Assembly: GCF_019654975.1 (NCBI RefSeq)
Contig: NZ_BPEW01000004.1
Coordinates: 62,001-126,000 of the forward strand
Direction: 5' to 3'
Length of the DNA: 64,000 nt
From: Shewanella sp. c952
Lineage (GTDB): Bacteria > Pseudomonadota > Gammaproteobacteria > Enterobacterales > Shewanellaceae
Under the pieces are notes generated by a model that searched no databases, had not been told where the DNA came from, and saw only the letters and a list, made by a program, of their open reading frames with translations. The position numbers and the translations under genes were made by a program. Below are positions 8,115 to 17,495 of this stretch, in pieces (position 1 is the first letter of the stretch; each line of letters begins with the position of its first letter).

Positions 8115-9665
8115 TTACTGCATTGCCAGTAGCATCTCTTGAGGTTGCTCAAGATAAAGTTTCCACAAATTACAGAAACGAGCTATGGTGCCGCCATCTA
8201 TCACTCGGTGATCGCCTGACCAGCTTACCTGCATGATCTTACGCGCTTCCACTTCTCCAGCAGCATTAAATCTTGGCAATACCTGTAACTTACCAAGCGC
8301 TACAATGGCAACTTCTGGTTTATTAATGATAGGTGTTGCTACCGTACCGCCTAAGGCTCCAATATTTGAAATTGAAATACTGCCGCCTTTAAGGTCGCTT
8401 GGCGATACACGCCCGCTTCGAGCAGCTGTTGTTAAACGGGTGATATCTGCAGCAATCTCTAGAATAGTTTTATCTTGTACGTCTTTTACATTCGGTACTA
8501 ATAATCCCACTTTAGAATCAACTGCCATCCCTATGTTATGGCTACTGAGGAATGTTTGTTCACTACAGTCAGCATTCACTTGACTATTCATATCAGGGAA
8601 TTGAGCAAGGGCTAGCGACATTGATTTCATGAAGAATGGCATCATAGTGAGTTTTAACTCATCAGTTGAATACTTTTTCTTCATGCTTTCACGCAGCGCT
8701 ACCAACTCTGTCAGGTCAAACTCTTCACAATAGGTGAAATGTGGAATGGTAGACACTGACTCGGTCATCATTCTTGCCATTACAGCGCGTACACCTTTAA
8801 TTGGCTCAACGCGATCTGCAGTAACAACATTTGGCTTACCGGTAGACGTCGACGAAGCAGCTTGCTGTTGTTGGCTTGGAACAGCAATTGGTGACTGATG
8901 ACGCTCTATATCTTCTTTAAATACACGGCCATTTTTACCAGTACCTTTAACCGATGCGATATCAATATCAAGAGTACGGGCTAAACGGCGCACTGCAGGG
9001 CTTGCAAGCGCTTTACCTTGTGAAGCCGGCTCTACATTCAGGCTCACTGGCTTGTTATCCAATTCAGCAGTTGTTGTATTCTCTGCTGGTGCAACAGTAG
9101 CGGTTTGTGATTCAACTTCAATCGAAAACAACGGTGCATGCACTTTTGATAACTGGCCTTTACGGTAATGCAGCTTAGCGATTTTACCGTTTTTAATTGC
9201 AGGTATTTGAACCAACGCTTTATCTGTCATGACATCTGCAATTGGCTGATCTTCAACCACGGTGTCGCCTTCGTTTACTAGCCATTCAACCAGTTCACAC
9301 TCGACAATTCCTTCACCAATATCAGGTAACAAAAACTCTTCAATCGTGACCCCAGTTGGTGCATCTGCAACAGCTTGGCTGATTTCAGACTGCTCACTGA
9401 CCTCTTCGGTCATTAGTGGATCTGAACCACCAACGTCAACCGAGTATAAAGGTTGATGAACTATTGCAATTTCACCTTTAGCATAATGCAATTTTGCTAT
9501 AGTCCCGGCGTAAGGCGCAGGAATTTGAACCAGTGCTTTATCTGTCATGACGTCAGCAATCGGCTGATCTTCAGTGACAACATCACCCTCTTGCACTAAC
9601 CACTCAACGAGTTCGCATTCAACTACGCCTTCACCGATATCAGGCAGAATAAATTCTTTAATCAT
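8115..9665 (-). CDS. bkdB: Branched-chain 2-oxoacid dehydrogenase E2 (dihydrolipoyl acyltransferase)
   Basis: A 516-residue acyltransferase core of the complex that oxidatively decarboxylates the 2-oxoacids of Val, Leu and Ile to acyl-CoA. Two tandem lipoyl domains are present, each with VMTDKALVQIPA, putting the lipoylated lysines at K43 and K149. A peripheral-subunit-binding domain follows (ASPAVRRLARTLDI, about 215-250), then a Pro/Gln/Ser-rich linker. The catalytic domain ends with SWSGDHRVIDGG, which holds the active His/Asp pair near residue 486. The gene starts 9 bp after E1-beta. Two lipoyl domains are more than the single one in many Bkd E2 proteins. Substrate class is inferred from the separate E1-alpha/E1-beta genes and overall similarity. 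Confidence 0.92.
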   Translation of the reverse strand: MIKEFILPDIGEGVVECELVEWLVQEGDVVTEDQPIADVMTDKALVQIPAPYAGTIAKLHYAKGEIAIVHQPLYSVDVGGSDPLMTEEVSEQSEISQAVADAPTGVTIEEFLLPDIGEGIVECELVEWLVNEGDTVVEDQPIADVMTDKALVQIPAIKNGKIAKLHYRKGQLSKVHAPLFSIEVESQTATVAPAENTTTAELDNKPVSLNVEPASQGKALASPAVRRLARTLDIDIASVKGTGKNGRVFKEDIERHQSPIAVPSQQQQAASSTSTGKPNVVTADRVEPIKGVRAVMARMMTESVSTIPHFTYCEEFDLTELVALRESMKKKYSTDELKLTMMPFFMKSMSLALAQFPDMNSQVNADCSEQTFLSSHNIGMAVDSKVGLLVPNVKDVQDKTILEIAADITRLTTAARSGRVSPSDLKGGSISISNIGALGGTVATPIINKPEVAIVALGKLQVLPRFNAAGEVEARKIMQVSWSGDHRVIDGGTIARFCNLWKLYLEQPQEMLLAMQ

Positions 9666-9674
9666 GGCGAGCTC

Positions 9675-10652
9675 CTAAAATTTAACCGATGCTTTAATCG
9701 CTTCAAAGGTTTTCAAAGCATCCGGCATATATTCTTTTTCATGGATTAACGGATAGGGAGTATCCAAACCACAAACTCGTGCAATCGGTGATTCAAGGTA
9801 TAAGAAACACTCCTCTTGAATCGTAGCCGCTATTTCACCGGCGAAACCACCGGTTAACGGTGCTTCATGGTTAATGAGTAATCGGCCCGTCTTTTTAACT
9901 GATGCCGCGACTGTATCAACGTCCCACGGTGATAAGGTGCGTAGATCGATAACTTCACATGAAATGCCTTTCTTCGCTGCCATATCCGCGGCGTTCTCGA
10001 GAATTTCCATCTGTGCGCCCCAGCCTAACAAGGTGATATCTGTTCCCTGTTGAACAACTTCAGCTTTACCGAGTTCTATTTCAAAATCACCGTCACGTAC
10101 TTCACCGACCGACGCGCGATAAAGACGCTTTGGTTCGAAGAATATGACTGGATTTTTATCTCTTATAGAAGCAATCAACAGGCCTTTAGCTTGCTCAGGA
10201 TTACGAGGAATAACGACTTTAAGTCCTGGAGTCTGGGTGAAGTAAGCTTCAGGTGATTGCGAATGATAATGACCGCCAGCGATACCGCCGCCATAAGGCG
10301 TTCGGAAAGTTAATCCACCGACATCAAACTCATTGCCACTGCGGTAACGGAATTTTGCGCTTTCATTGACGATCTGATCGATTGCCGGAAAGATATAATC
10401 TGCAAATTGTATTTCTGCTACTGCCGTCATACCATTGGATGCGAGTCCATTAGCAAAACCGGCAATACCTTGTTCTGTTAGTGGGGTATTAAAGCAACGG
10501 TCACGACCAAACTTTTCTTGCAGGCCCGAAGTCGCTCTGAAAACACCGCCAAAATGACCAACGTCTTCACCAAATACCATCATTTTTTTATCAGCTTCCA
10601 TTTCCGAGCTCAGGGCTTCGTTAATGGCTTGCAACATATTCATCTCTGCCAC
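9675..10652 (-). CDS. bkdA2: Branched-chain 2-oxoacid dehydrogenase E1 beta subunit
   Basis: A 325-residue transketolase-like pyrimidine-binding subunit that pairs with E1-alpha to bind thiamine diphosphate. It shows the E1-beta signatures [51 protein letters not shown] and [17 protein letters not shown], plus a C-terminal DLRTLSPWD. Length is standard for this family. It is separated from E1-alpha by 3 bp and from E2 by 9 bp, so the three are translated from one transcript. Similar proteins act in acetoin and pyruvate complexes, but the two-lipoyl E2 and gene order favour Bkd. Confidence 0.93.
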   Translation of the reverse strand: MAEMNMLQAINEALSSEMEADKKMMVFGEDVGHFGGVFRATSGLQEKFGRDRCFNTPLTEQGIAGFANGLASNGMTAVAEIQFADYIFPAIDQIVNESAKFRYRSGNEFDVGGLTFRTPYGGGIAGGHYHSQSPEAYFTQTPGLKVVIPRNPEQAKGLLIASIRDKNPVIFFEPKRLYRASVGEVRDGDFEIELGKAEVVQQGTDITLLGWGAQMEILENAADMAAKKGISCEVIDLRTLSPWDVDTVAASVKKTGRLLINHEAPLTGGFAGEIAATIQEECFLYLESPIARVCGLDTPYPLIHEKEYMPDALKTFEAIKASVKF

Positions 10653-10655
10653 AGC

Positions 10656-11834
10656 TTAGATTCTCCCTGCGCTTTTTGGATAGGCTTCTGGATACTTTTT
10701 GATATGTGACTTTAGATCAGCTAACTGTTTCTCTAGAATTGGTGTTGGCTTGTCATACACATCTTGAATAAGTTCATCTAAGTGCGGTAACGGCACCTTT
10801 TCAGCAACTTTAAGTTCCGCTAACACCTCTTCACGGTATTTGACGTATAAATCGGCATCTTGTTTCTCGTTTAGCCAACCTTTATTGATCATCCATAACT
10901 TAAAACGTTTTACCGGATCATGTTGCTGCCATTTTGCTTCTTCATCCTTTGAACGATAGCCCGAAGGATCGTCAGATGATGAATGTGCGCCTAAACGATA
11001 GGTCATCGCTTCAATAAGCACTGGTGCATTATTATCTAACGCATAAGCACGAGCTTGTTGCGTCGCCGCCAATACAGCGAGCATATCGTTACCATCAACA
11101 CGAATAGTGTGCATGCCATAGCCTGGGCCACGACTCGCAATCCCATTACCTGAGAACTGCTCTTCGGTTGGTGTAGAGATAGCATAACCGTTGTTACGGC
11201 AGAAGAAGATGACTGGTGAGTTAAGTACTGCTGCCATATTAAGACCGGCATGGAAGTCGCCCTCGGAGGCTGCACCTTCACCAAAGTAACAGATTGCGAT
11301 ATTGCGCTTTTTTTGCATTTTCAAACTGTAAGCAACGCCTGTTGCTTGGGGAATTTGCGTCGCTAGCGGCGAAGATATCGTCTGGTAGTTAAGTGCTTCG
11401 CTGCCATAGTGGATAGGCATTTGGCGGCCTTTGCCCAAATCTTTTTCGTTACTGAACATTTGGTTCATAAACTGTTCAGTGGTGAATCCACGGTAGCGTA
11501 GCGCTGCATGTTCTCGGTACTGAGCTAGAATAACATCGCCGTCGTCAAGCGCAGCGGTGCTGCCAATAATAGAGGCTTCTTCACCGGTACATGTCATATA
11601 AAAGCTAATTCGACCTTGACGTTGCGCACCCAACATACGCTCGTCGATGACCCGCGTAAATACGCAGGTATCGTGGATTTTATTCGCTAAATCTTCGTCT
11701 ATGACGGGCAATACAGCTCCTTCATAGGCTGTACCATCTGCTTGTAATACTTTAAGGATGGGGATCGCGATAGCATTTTTATCTAAAAAACTTACACGAT
11801 GGACAGTCTCAGCATTTGTTGTTGCGTTGCTCAT
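10656..11834 (-). CDS. bkdA1: Branched-chain 2-oxoacid dehydrogenase E1 alpha subunit
   Basis: A 392-residue thiamine-diphosphate-binding subunit. The ThDP motif runs from GEGAASEGDFHAGLN to CRNNGYAISTP, and the phosphorylation-loop region appears as YRLGAHSSSDDPSGYR, which is typical of branched-chain E1-alpha. EQFMNQMF and GKGRQMPIHYGS match the BCKDH alpha family rather than pyruvate dehydrogenase E1. It is the first gene of the bkdA1-A2-B operon. No E3 (dihydrolipoamide dehydrogenase) follows, so the complex presumably borrows the shared Lpd encoded elsewhere. A perfect palindrome at 11911-11924, 77 bp upstream, is a likely operator. Confidence 0.93.
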   Translation of the reverse strand: MSNATTNAETVHRVSFLDKNAIAIPILKVLQADGTAYEGAVLPVIDEDLANKIHDTCVFTRVIDERMLGAQRQGRISFYMTCTGEEASIIGSTAALDDGDVILAQYREHAALRYRGFTTEQFMNQMFSNEKDLGKGRQMPIHYGSEALNYQTISSPLATQIPQATGVAYSLKMQKKRNIAICYFGEGAASEGDFHAGLNMAAVLNSPVIFFCRNNGYAISTPTEEQFSGNGIASRGPGYGMHTIRVDGNDMLAVLAATQQARAYALDNNAPVLIEAMTYRLGAHSSSDDPSGYRSKDEEAKWQQHDPVKRFKLWMINKGWLNEKQDADLYVKYREEVLAELKVAEKVPLPHLDELIQDVYDKPTPILEKQLADLKSHIKKYPEAYPKSAGRI

Positions 11835-11910
11835 AATGTGCTCTTGTTATTTATGATGCTTCCAAATGTCAAAAAGAAACATCTATCTATTCTAATACGC
11901 GGGAAGAACA

Positions 11911-11924
11911 TTACGTTAACGTAA
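11911..11924. promoter_or_regulatory. Perfect 14-bp palindrome upstream of bkdA1 (possible LiuR-type operator)
   Basis: TTACGTTAACGTAA is exactly self-complementary and lies 77 bp before the E1-alpha start. MerR-family LiuR regulators of branched-chain amino-acid catabolism in gammaproteobacteria are described as using an ACGT...ACGT palindrome of this general form. The assignment to LiuR is from memory and context; no regulator gene is in the window. Confidence 0.5.
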
Positions 11925-11972
11925 ACTAACTCTCAATACTTCCCATCACTCAAAAGACAACTAAGCGCCTCC

Positions 11973-12000
11973 GTGCATGTATATATTGGTTTACATGCAC
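11973..12000. other. Inverted repeat between astE and bkd (function unclear)
   Basis: GTGCATGTA / TACATGCAC with a 10-nt A/T-rich loop forms a 9-bp stem just beyond the astE stop. Neither strand has a following U-run, so it is not a standard intrinsic terminator. It may stabilise the astE 3' end or be a binding site. Confidence 0.35.
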
Positions 12001-12017
12001 AGTTATTCAGTTTCAAT

Positions 12018-13055
12018 TTAGTCTAAATTACTGTCGTCTGCAGTCTTTAACATTAGTACCGTACGCTGACCAACAGGCACTTTAGCGTTAGGGAAAACGA
12101 TAGACTCAAACTCATGCTCAATCTTAACCGCCTTACCGCCCTCTTTCGCTAACGTATAGCCTTTAGGAAATGCGGTAAAGTTTTCGACATCATTAGTAAA
12201 GTTAAATTCAAAATCGTCAAAATGTTTGTTCACAGAACGGCAGACTTGATAGAGATTTAATCGTTTAAGGTCAAACTCTGGCAATTGTAGATCTTTACCG
12301 GTCATCAACAAGGTCAACATCTCTTTCATGGCGATAAAACGAGTCATATCGTTCTGCCCCATCGGGAAGACTTTTCCTAATTCGATGGTGAAGGCATCAG
12401 CTCGATAATTCTCAGATGAGAAGTAGCTGAAGGTTGTCGTTGGTTCATGATGAAATAAAATGGTATTTACGCCACAAGATTCAAGGAACATTATCTGCTC
12501 TCGACTGTACTTTCGGCCAGGTCGATAAGGATAGATAGCGAACTTTTCATGCTTTGAGCCGCGTATAGCAGTATGCAGATCATAGTGTATACGGTGTCTT
12601 TCACCTGATTGTGATGCGTAAAATCTATCAACATATTGTTCTAACTTATGAGCTCGAACGCGCTCAGGATTACACAAACCTTCATCACGTGAATGTGTGC
12701 CATTAAACAAACGGTTTAAATTTTCATCAATAAAGCGCGTACCATTGTGGATAGCAGCAGGATTACCAATTAGAAACATTACCCGCTGTGCAAGTTTTAG
12801 CTCTTCAGATAAAATTTGAGTGATTAATGCATTACAAAGTTCGATCGGCGCAGTCTCATTGCCATGTACCGCACAGGACAGCACAATATCTTTACTGTGC
12901 TTAAGCTGCTTTGGCGAAAACACAATAACGCCGGTATCCCACACTTCAACATGTGTATGCTCACCTAAGTCAAATTCAAAGCTCTCTGACAGATACTGAG
13001 GATGAGCCAACGTTAGTGCGAGAAAATCCTTAGACTGCTTCAATTCATGAAACAC
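12018..13055 (-). CDS. astE: Succinylglutamate desuccinylase AstE
   Basis: A 345-residue zinc carboxypeptidase-fold (M14-like) enzyme that hydrolyses N-succinylglutamate to succinate and glutamate, the last step of the AST arginine-degradation pathway. Zinc ligands are visible as H64 and E67 in AVHGNETAP and H161 in YDLHTA. The catalytic Glu is in [10 protein letters not shown]. Length fits AstE (about 320-345). The other ast genes are absent here, so astE stands alone, as in many Shewanella-like genomes. It is divergent from msrA, with a 247-bp intergenic region. Confidence 0.93.
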   Translation of the reverse strand: MFHELKQSKDFLALTLAHPQYLSESFEFDLGEHTHVEVWDTGVIVFSPKQLKHSKDIVLSCAVHGNETAPIELCNALITQILSEELKLAQRVMFLIGNPAAIHNGTRFIDENLNRLFNGTHSRDEGLCNPERVRAHKLEQYVDRFYASQSGERHRIHYDLHTAIRGSKHEKFAIYPYRPGRKYSREQIMFLESCGVNTILFHHEPTTTFSYFSSENYRADAFTIELGKVFPMGQNDMTRFIAMKEMLTLLMTGKDLQLPEFDLKRLNLYQVCRSVNKHFDDFEFNFTNDVENFTAFPKGYTLAKEGGKAVKIEHEFESIVFPNAKVPVGQRTVLMLKTADDSNLD

Positions 13056-13302
13056 AAATCACTCCTTATTTATACTTGTCTGGGCGCTGAACGTAAGTTT
13101 GATTATCCATTTAAACCAAGCTACCTCGGCGCTAATGCACTGGATATTAGCACGAAATACACCTACAGAAGGCAACGAATTTACAGTCTTAGTTCAACAA
13201 GTAATCAGCTAGATTAATTTATGCTTGCATTGCAACTAAACATAAAACACAATGAAGACATCTAGCCATCTAAACGGCTAACAATATATATTAGGAGTCG
13301 AC

Positions 13303-13782
13303 ATGGCTTTAGCTACATTCGGTGCAGGTTGTTTTTGGGGTGTTGAATATTTTTTTAAGCAAGTAGACGGTGTGGCTAACTGTATCTGTGGTTATATGGG
13401 TGGAGACGATCAATATTCCTCATATGTTGACGTGAAAGCGGGTATAACAGGTCACGCTGAAGTCGTACAAATTGAATACGATCCGAGCAAGGTTTCATTC
13501 AACACACTGTTAGAAATATTCTGGCAAAACCATAACCCGACTACCCTAAACCAGCAAGGTGACGATATCGGCGATCAATACCGTAGTAGTGTCTTTTTCC
13601 ACGATGCTTTACAACAGAAACAAGCACAGCTTGCGAAACAAGCAATAATAGACAGCAAAAAGTGGGGCAATAAGCCAGTTGTGACTGAAATTGTTCCTAT
13701 CAAGCAATTCCATGAGGCTGAAACGTATCATCAGGATTATTTGGCTAAGAACAACCTACCTAGCTGTCATATTAGTTTCTAA
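13303..13782 (+). CDS. msrA: Peptide-methionine (S)-S-oxide reductase MsrA
   Basis: A 159-residue repair enzyme reducing the S epimer of methionine sulfoxide, free or in proteins. The catalytic Cys10 lies in FGAGCFWGVEYFF, and GHAEVVQIEYDP and HNPTTLNQQGDDIGDQYRS are family signatures. A C-terminal Cys in PSCHISF is a candidate resolving residue. It is the short MsrA form, with no fused MsrB. A good AGGAG ribosome site lies 8 bp before the ATG. It converges with pgm. Confidence 0.95.
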   Translation: MALATFGAGCFWGVEYFFKQVDGVANCICGYMGGDDQYSSYVDVKAGITGHAEVVQIEYDPSKVSFNTLLEIFWQNHNPTTLNQQGDDIGDQYRSSVFFHDALQQKQAQLAKQAIIDSKKWGNKPVVTEIVPIKQFHEAETYHQDYLAKNNLPSCHISF

Positions 13783-13860
13783 ACTGGGTAGAGAACACTC
13801 TGCAGTTTTGACGATTAACTTTTAAGATTAGCTTTAACATTTTGCAGTAAAAAACCATAA

Positions 13861-13883
13861 AAAAAGGCGCCATTCGGCGCCTT
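13861..13883 (-). terminator. Terminator between msrA and pgm
   Basis: Hairpin AAAGGCGCC / GGCGCCTTT with an ATTC loop. The U-run is stronger on the minus strand (pgm side) than on the plus strand, where it is interrupted after three T. Confidence 0.85.
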
Positions 13884-13903
13884 TGTTGTTAACAAATCTG
13901 ATA

Positions 13904-15547
13904 CTAACCCGCTAGCGCTTGTTCGACTATCTGCTGCGCTTCTGTTAATAAAAGCTGCAGATGCTCTTCACTAACAAAGCTTTCACCGTAAAGTTTAAAT
14001 AACGCCTCAGTACCTGAAGGGCGTGCGGCAAACCAACCATTACTAGTAGAAACTTTGATGCCGCCTATTGCTGCGTTATTGCCTGGCGCATGAGTGAGCT
14101 TTTGGCTAATAACATCGCCTGCAAGTGTTGCCGCTGATATCGACTCAACAGTGATTTGACTAAACTTAGCCTTGTTGTCTAAACTAATTGGGCTATCAAT
14201 CCTCTGGTAATAACTTTTACCAAATTCACCCTCAAGTTCAAGGTAACGTTGCTGTGGCGTTTTACCAGTAACAGCTAATATTTCAGCTGCCAATAAACAA
14301 AGAATAAAGCCATCTTTATCAGTGCACCAAGTGCTACCATCAAGCCTTAAAAAAGCAGCTCCAGCGCTCTCTTCTCCGCCAAAAGCAAAAGTACTGTTGG
14401 CGAGACCTTCCACGAACCATTTGAAACCGACCGGGACTTCTGACATACGCTTGCCATGCATGTCACAGACCTTATCAATCATGGCGCTCGACACTAATGT
14501 TTTACCTATTAGCATGTTGTCGGTCCAATCAGGTCTATGTGTTACCAAGTAATCGATGGCTACGGCAAGAAAGTGGTTAGGATTCATTAACCCAGTGCCA
14601 GGGCACACTATTCCATGACGATCATAATCAGGATCATTGCCAAAGCAAAGATCGTAATTATCTTTATGGGCAAGCAGACCCGCCATAGCATAAGGAGATG
14701 AACAATCCATGCGGATTTTGCCATCTTTGTCTAACGGCATAAAGCTGAAGCTTGGGTCAATGTTGTTATTAACAATTGATATATCTAAGCCATATTGCTC
14801 AGCGATAGGTTGCCAATAGTGAATACCTGAACCACCTAGCGGATCGACGCCTAGACGTAGCTTAGCATCAGCAATAGCTGACAAGTTTATAACGTTCGCT
14901 AAATCATCTACATAAGGCGTAATAAAATCTTCTTGGTTAACAAATTCAGACTGCAGCGCTTGGGTATAATCGCAGCGTTTAACGCCGACTAAACCATTCG
15001 CTAAGTATTCGTTGGCTCGATGTTGGATCCATTGAGTGATATCACCTTCGGCTGGTCCGCCATGGGGAGGATTATACTTAATACCGCCATCTTGAGGTGG
15101 GTTATGCGACGGAGTCACAATCAGTCCATCGACTAAATCATGTTCTCTATTTTTATTCGCGCAAACGATGGCATGTGAAACAACGGGCGTTGGGGTAAAG
15201 CCATCATTCACATGCACAGCGACGGTAACTTTATTTGCCACTAACACTTCAATTACTGATATTGCCGCTGGCTGAGATAAAGCGTGGGTATCAATGCCTA
15301 AGATAAGTTTGCCGCTAATGCCTGCTTGGAGGCGGTAATCTGCAACAGCCTGTGCGATAGCCAGTAGGTGCGCCTCATTAAAACTGCGTTTAACCGCACT
15401 ACCACGATGCCCTGAAGTGCCAAAGGTCACTTGCTCAGTAACCTCTGCTACATTAGGGCTTAATCGATAATATAGGCTGATGAGTTTGGAGGTGTTGACC
15501 AAATCCTTTTGCTCAGCAATCTGCCCTGCTCTTTCATGTATAGCCAA
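13904..15547 (-). CDS. pgm: Phosphoglucomutase (alpha-D-glucose-specific)
   Basis: A 547-residue phosphohexomutase interconverting glucose 1-phosphate and glucose 6-phosphate, supplying UDP-glucose and glycogen metabolism. The phosphoserine loop is VTPSHNPPQDGGIKYNPP (S147). The metal-binding loop is FGNDPDYDRHG, the sugar loop contains GGEESAGAAF, and the phosphate-binding loop is RPSGTEALFKLY. Length matches E. coli Pgm. It follows seqA by 35 bp, the same seqA-pgm order as in enterobacteria, so both genes probably share a transcript. Confidence 0.96.
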   Translation of the reverse strand: MAIHERAGQIAEQKDLVNTSKLISLYYRLSPNVAEVTEQVTFGTSGHRGSAVKRSFNEAHLLAIAQAVADYRLQAGISGKLILGIDTHALSQPAAISVIEVLVANKVTVAVHVNDGFTPTPVVSHAIVCANKNREHDLVDGLIVTPSHNPPQDGGIKYNPPHGGPAEGDITQWIQHRANEYLANGLVGVKRCDYTQALQSEFVNQEDFITPYVDDLANVINLSAIADAKLRLGVDPLGGSGIHYWQPIAEQYGLDISIVNNNIDPSFSFMPLDKDGKIRMDCSSPYAMAGLLAHKDNYDLCFGNDPDYDRHGIVCPGTGLMNPNHFLAVAIDYLVTHRPDWTDNMLIGKTLVSSAMIDKVCDMHGKRMSEVPVGFKWFVEGLANSTFAFGGEESAGAAFLRLDGSTWCTDKDGFILCLLAAEILAVTGKTPQQRYLELEGEFGKSYYQRIDSPISLDNKAKFSQITVESISAATLAGDVISQKLTHAPGNNAAIGGIKVSTSNGWFAARPSGTEALFKLYGESFVSEEHLQLLLTEAQQIVEQALAG

Positions 15548-15582
15548 AAACTAGCTCCTTTAGTTACTGTTATATTTTGATA

Positions 15583-16140
15583 TCAAATTTTACTGGTGAT
15601 TGCAGCAACTTGCTCTTCATCGGTACCAAATTGGGTTAATACTTCTGACAAAATAGTGCGTTTCTTAGCAGTATTATTGTTGGTCGTCACCCAAAATCCA
15701 CTCTTACCAATCTCTTTTGGATTAGCCGACTTACTGGCTTTTAGTAATGCATCCTTAGAGGTGGCAAAATACAAACGGTCGCGTCCTTGGATCTGTAGTA
15801 CTTGCTGAAATTGGCTGTTAGACGATTGGTAAACCGTATCGAGTATAAATAGAAAACGTCCAACCGCCCCCTTTTGCGCCGCTAGCAGTTCTGCATCGAT
15901 AAGCCCAATAAAGTCTGATGTTTGGACTGCTGGCGCTACTTTTGTCGCAACAACTGCTTCAACCACTTCCTTGTTTACTTCCAAGCTTGGATGGCTAATG
16001 GTTTCAGGCTCTGTCTGTGCAATTGAATCAACGCGCAGCCCGAGTAGTCGACGTAAAATATCAGAGGCACTCTCGCCAATATGTTCAGTCTTGCTGGCAA
16101 TGTGACGGTAAAGTTCTTCATCAACCTCGATATATTTCAT
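15583..16140 (-). CDS. seqA: Negative modulator of replication initiation SeqA
   Basis: A 185-residue protein binding hemimethylated GATC sites to sequester oriC and newly replicated DNA. The N-terminal oligomerisation helix is recognisable (MKYIEVDEELYRHIASKT, then GESASDILRRLLGL). The C-terminal DNA-binding domain contains RFLFILDTVYQ, GRDRLYFA and NPKEIGKSGFWVTTNNNTAKKRTIL, close to E. coli SeqA. A variable linker joins them (about 55-85). It is divergent from ybfF and upstream of pgm, the conserved enterobacterial arrangement. Confidence 0.96.
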   Translation of the reverse strand: MKYIEVDEELYRHIASKTEHIGESASDILRRLLGLRVDSIAQTEPETISHPSLEVNKEVVEAVVATKVAPAVQTSDFIGLIDAELLAAQKGAVGRFLFILDTVYQSSNSQFQQVLQIQGRDRLYFATSKDALLKASKSANPKEIGKSGFWVTTNNNTAKKRTILSEVLTQFGTDEEQVAAITSKI

Positions 16141-16408
16141 AGCGTTTATCTTCCTTACGTAGAAAACTGGTTTCGGTGTTATTAATGACTATATTACAGC
16201 CCCGAATTATCCCCTCAGTGTAACGAGGTTTAGAGCCTTGATAAAGCACCAATAATTGAAAACTGCGATCCACATAAGAAAGAGTGACTGTTAATCCTAT
16301 TAAGCGCTCAATAATGCACCAAAGAGATGACAATTTAATGTCCTGACTTGGATTATTTTAGCGATACAGGCACAATCTGCCTCAATTGATCTTATCGGTA
16401 GATATAAA

Positions 16409-17167
16409 ATGCACTATACGACCAATGGCAATGGACCGGTTGTAATTCTTATCCATGGATTATTTGGTGATCTTGATAACCTTAAAGCGCTTGGTAAAAG
16501 TTTAGAAGATAGCTTTACCGTCGTCAGAGTTGATGTTGCTAATCATGGCAATAGTAAGCAGGTCTCCTCTATGACCTATCTATCGTTAGCTGAAGATATC
16601 AAGCAACTCATTGAAACCCTAAAGATTAGCAGTGCTATTTTAGTTGGTCATTCTATGGGCGGTAAAATCGCTATGGCAACAGCGCTATCTTACCCAGATC
16701 TGGTTAGCAAACTGGTGGTAGCAGATATAGCGCCTGTCACTTATAACAGTCGCCATGACAAAGTATTTGAAGCACTCGAAAGCATGCCGCTTAGCCAAAT
16801 TAAAGATAGACGCGACGCACTCAAACATATGCATGAGCATGATATCGATGAAGGGACAGCGCAGTTTCTTTTAAAATCACTTGCACGCAGTGGCGACGGA
16901 TTTAAATGGAAGATGAATTTATCAGGCTTGAAACAAAGCTATAACGACATAATTAATTGGCCGACATTTACTACGCCATACCAAGGATCTTGTCTATTTA
17001 TAAGAGGCGGCGACTCAGACTATGTTACGTCAGCACACCGAAGCGCTATAATTGAGCAATTCCCAGCAGTTAAAGCAAAGACTATTGAGGGGACGGGTCA
17101 TTGGTTACATGCTCAAAAAGCCAGCATTTTTAACCGTATAGTTAGAGATTTCATTACCAATAAATGA
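16409..17167 (+). CDS. ybfF: Alpha/beta hydrolase YbfF
   Basis: A 252-residue esterase of the alpha/beta-hydrolase fold. The oxyanion-region HGLFGD (16-21), nucleophile elbow GHSMGG (S82) and catalytic-His motif GTGHWLHAQKA near the C-terminus are all intact. E. coli YbfF is an esterase active on acyl-CoA-type and short-chain esters in vitro; its physiological substrate is not settled. It lies divergent from seqA and leads a plus-strand run of DUF2788, ybfE and fldA. Confidence 0.9.
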   Translation: MHYTTNGNGPVVILIHGLFGDLDNLKALGKSLEDSFTVVRVDVANHGNSKQVSSMTYLSLAEDIKQLIETLKISSAILVGHSMGGKIAMATALSYPDLVSKLVVADIAPVTYNSRHDKVFEALESMPLSQIKDRRDALKHMHEHDIDEGTAQFLLKSLARSGDGFKWKMNLSGLKQSYNDIINWPTFTTPYQGSCLFIRGGDSDYVTSAHRSAIIEQFPAVKAKTIEGTGHWLHAQKASIFNRIVRDFITNK

Positions 17168-17262
17168 GCCTTAAATTGGGCTATTAAGGTGTAAATCGTC
17201 TAGCCGCTTTAAAACTTATGTGGTATATTCGCGCCACTTTTTTTGGCCAGAAGGAATGGTAG

Positions 17263-17484
17263 ATGTTAATGCAATATATGGAACAGATTGAAGCTTTAGG
17301 CTTAAACCTGTTTTTTGCAGCCATTTTCTTTTTTATTGGTATGGCCATACACGATGTACTAAAGCAGGGAAAAGTCCCTAAATTTGGTCGATACATTGTT
17401 TGGTTGGTTTTATTTCTCGGCTGTGCCGGGTTTATAGCAAAAGGGATTATACAGATGACTTGGGAAGGCTCAGGCATCAGTTAA
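17263..17484 (+). CDS. DUF2788 small membrane protein
   Basis: A 73-residue protein with two hydrophobic segments (about 13-30 and 46-65) separated by a short charged loop (HDVLKQGKVPKFGR). It matches what I remember of the DUF2788 family, found beside ybfF/ybfE in Shewanella and Vibrio. Its function is unknown. An AAGGA ribosome site precedes the ATG. The gene ends 11 bp before the ybfE start, suggesting coupled expression. Confidence 0.75.
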   Translation: MLMQYMEQIEALGLNLFFAAIFFFIGMAIHDVLKQGKVPKFGRYIVWLVLFLGCAGFIAKGIIQMTWEGSGIS

Positions 17485-17495
17485 ATACGAACTCA

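Noticed and set aside
16121..16333. 70-residue minus-strand frame upstream of seqA
   Set aside because: It overlaps the seqA start and fills the seqA/ybfF promoter region; no ribosome site or recognisable product.
17400..17495. Upstream extension of ybfE
   Set aside because: The extra 32 codons overlap the DUF2788 gene in another frame and are not family-like; the ATG at 17496 gives the expected N-terminus.
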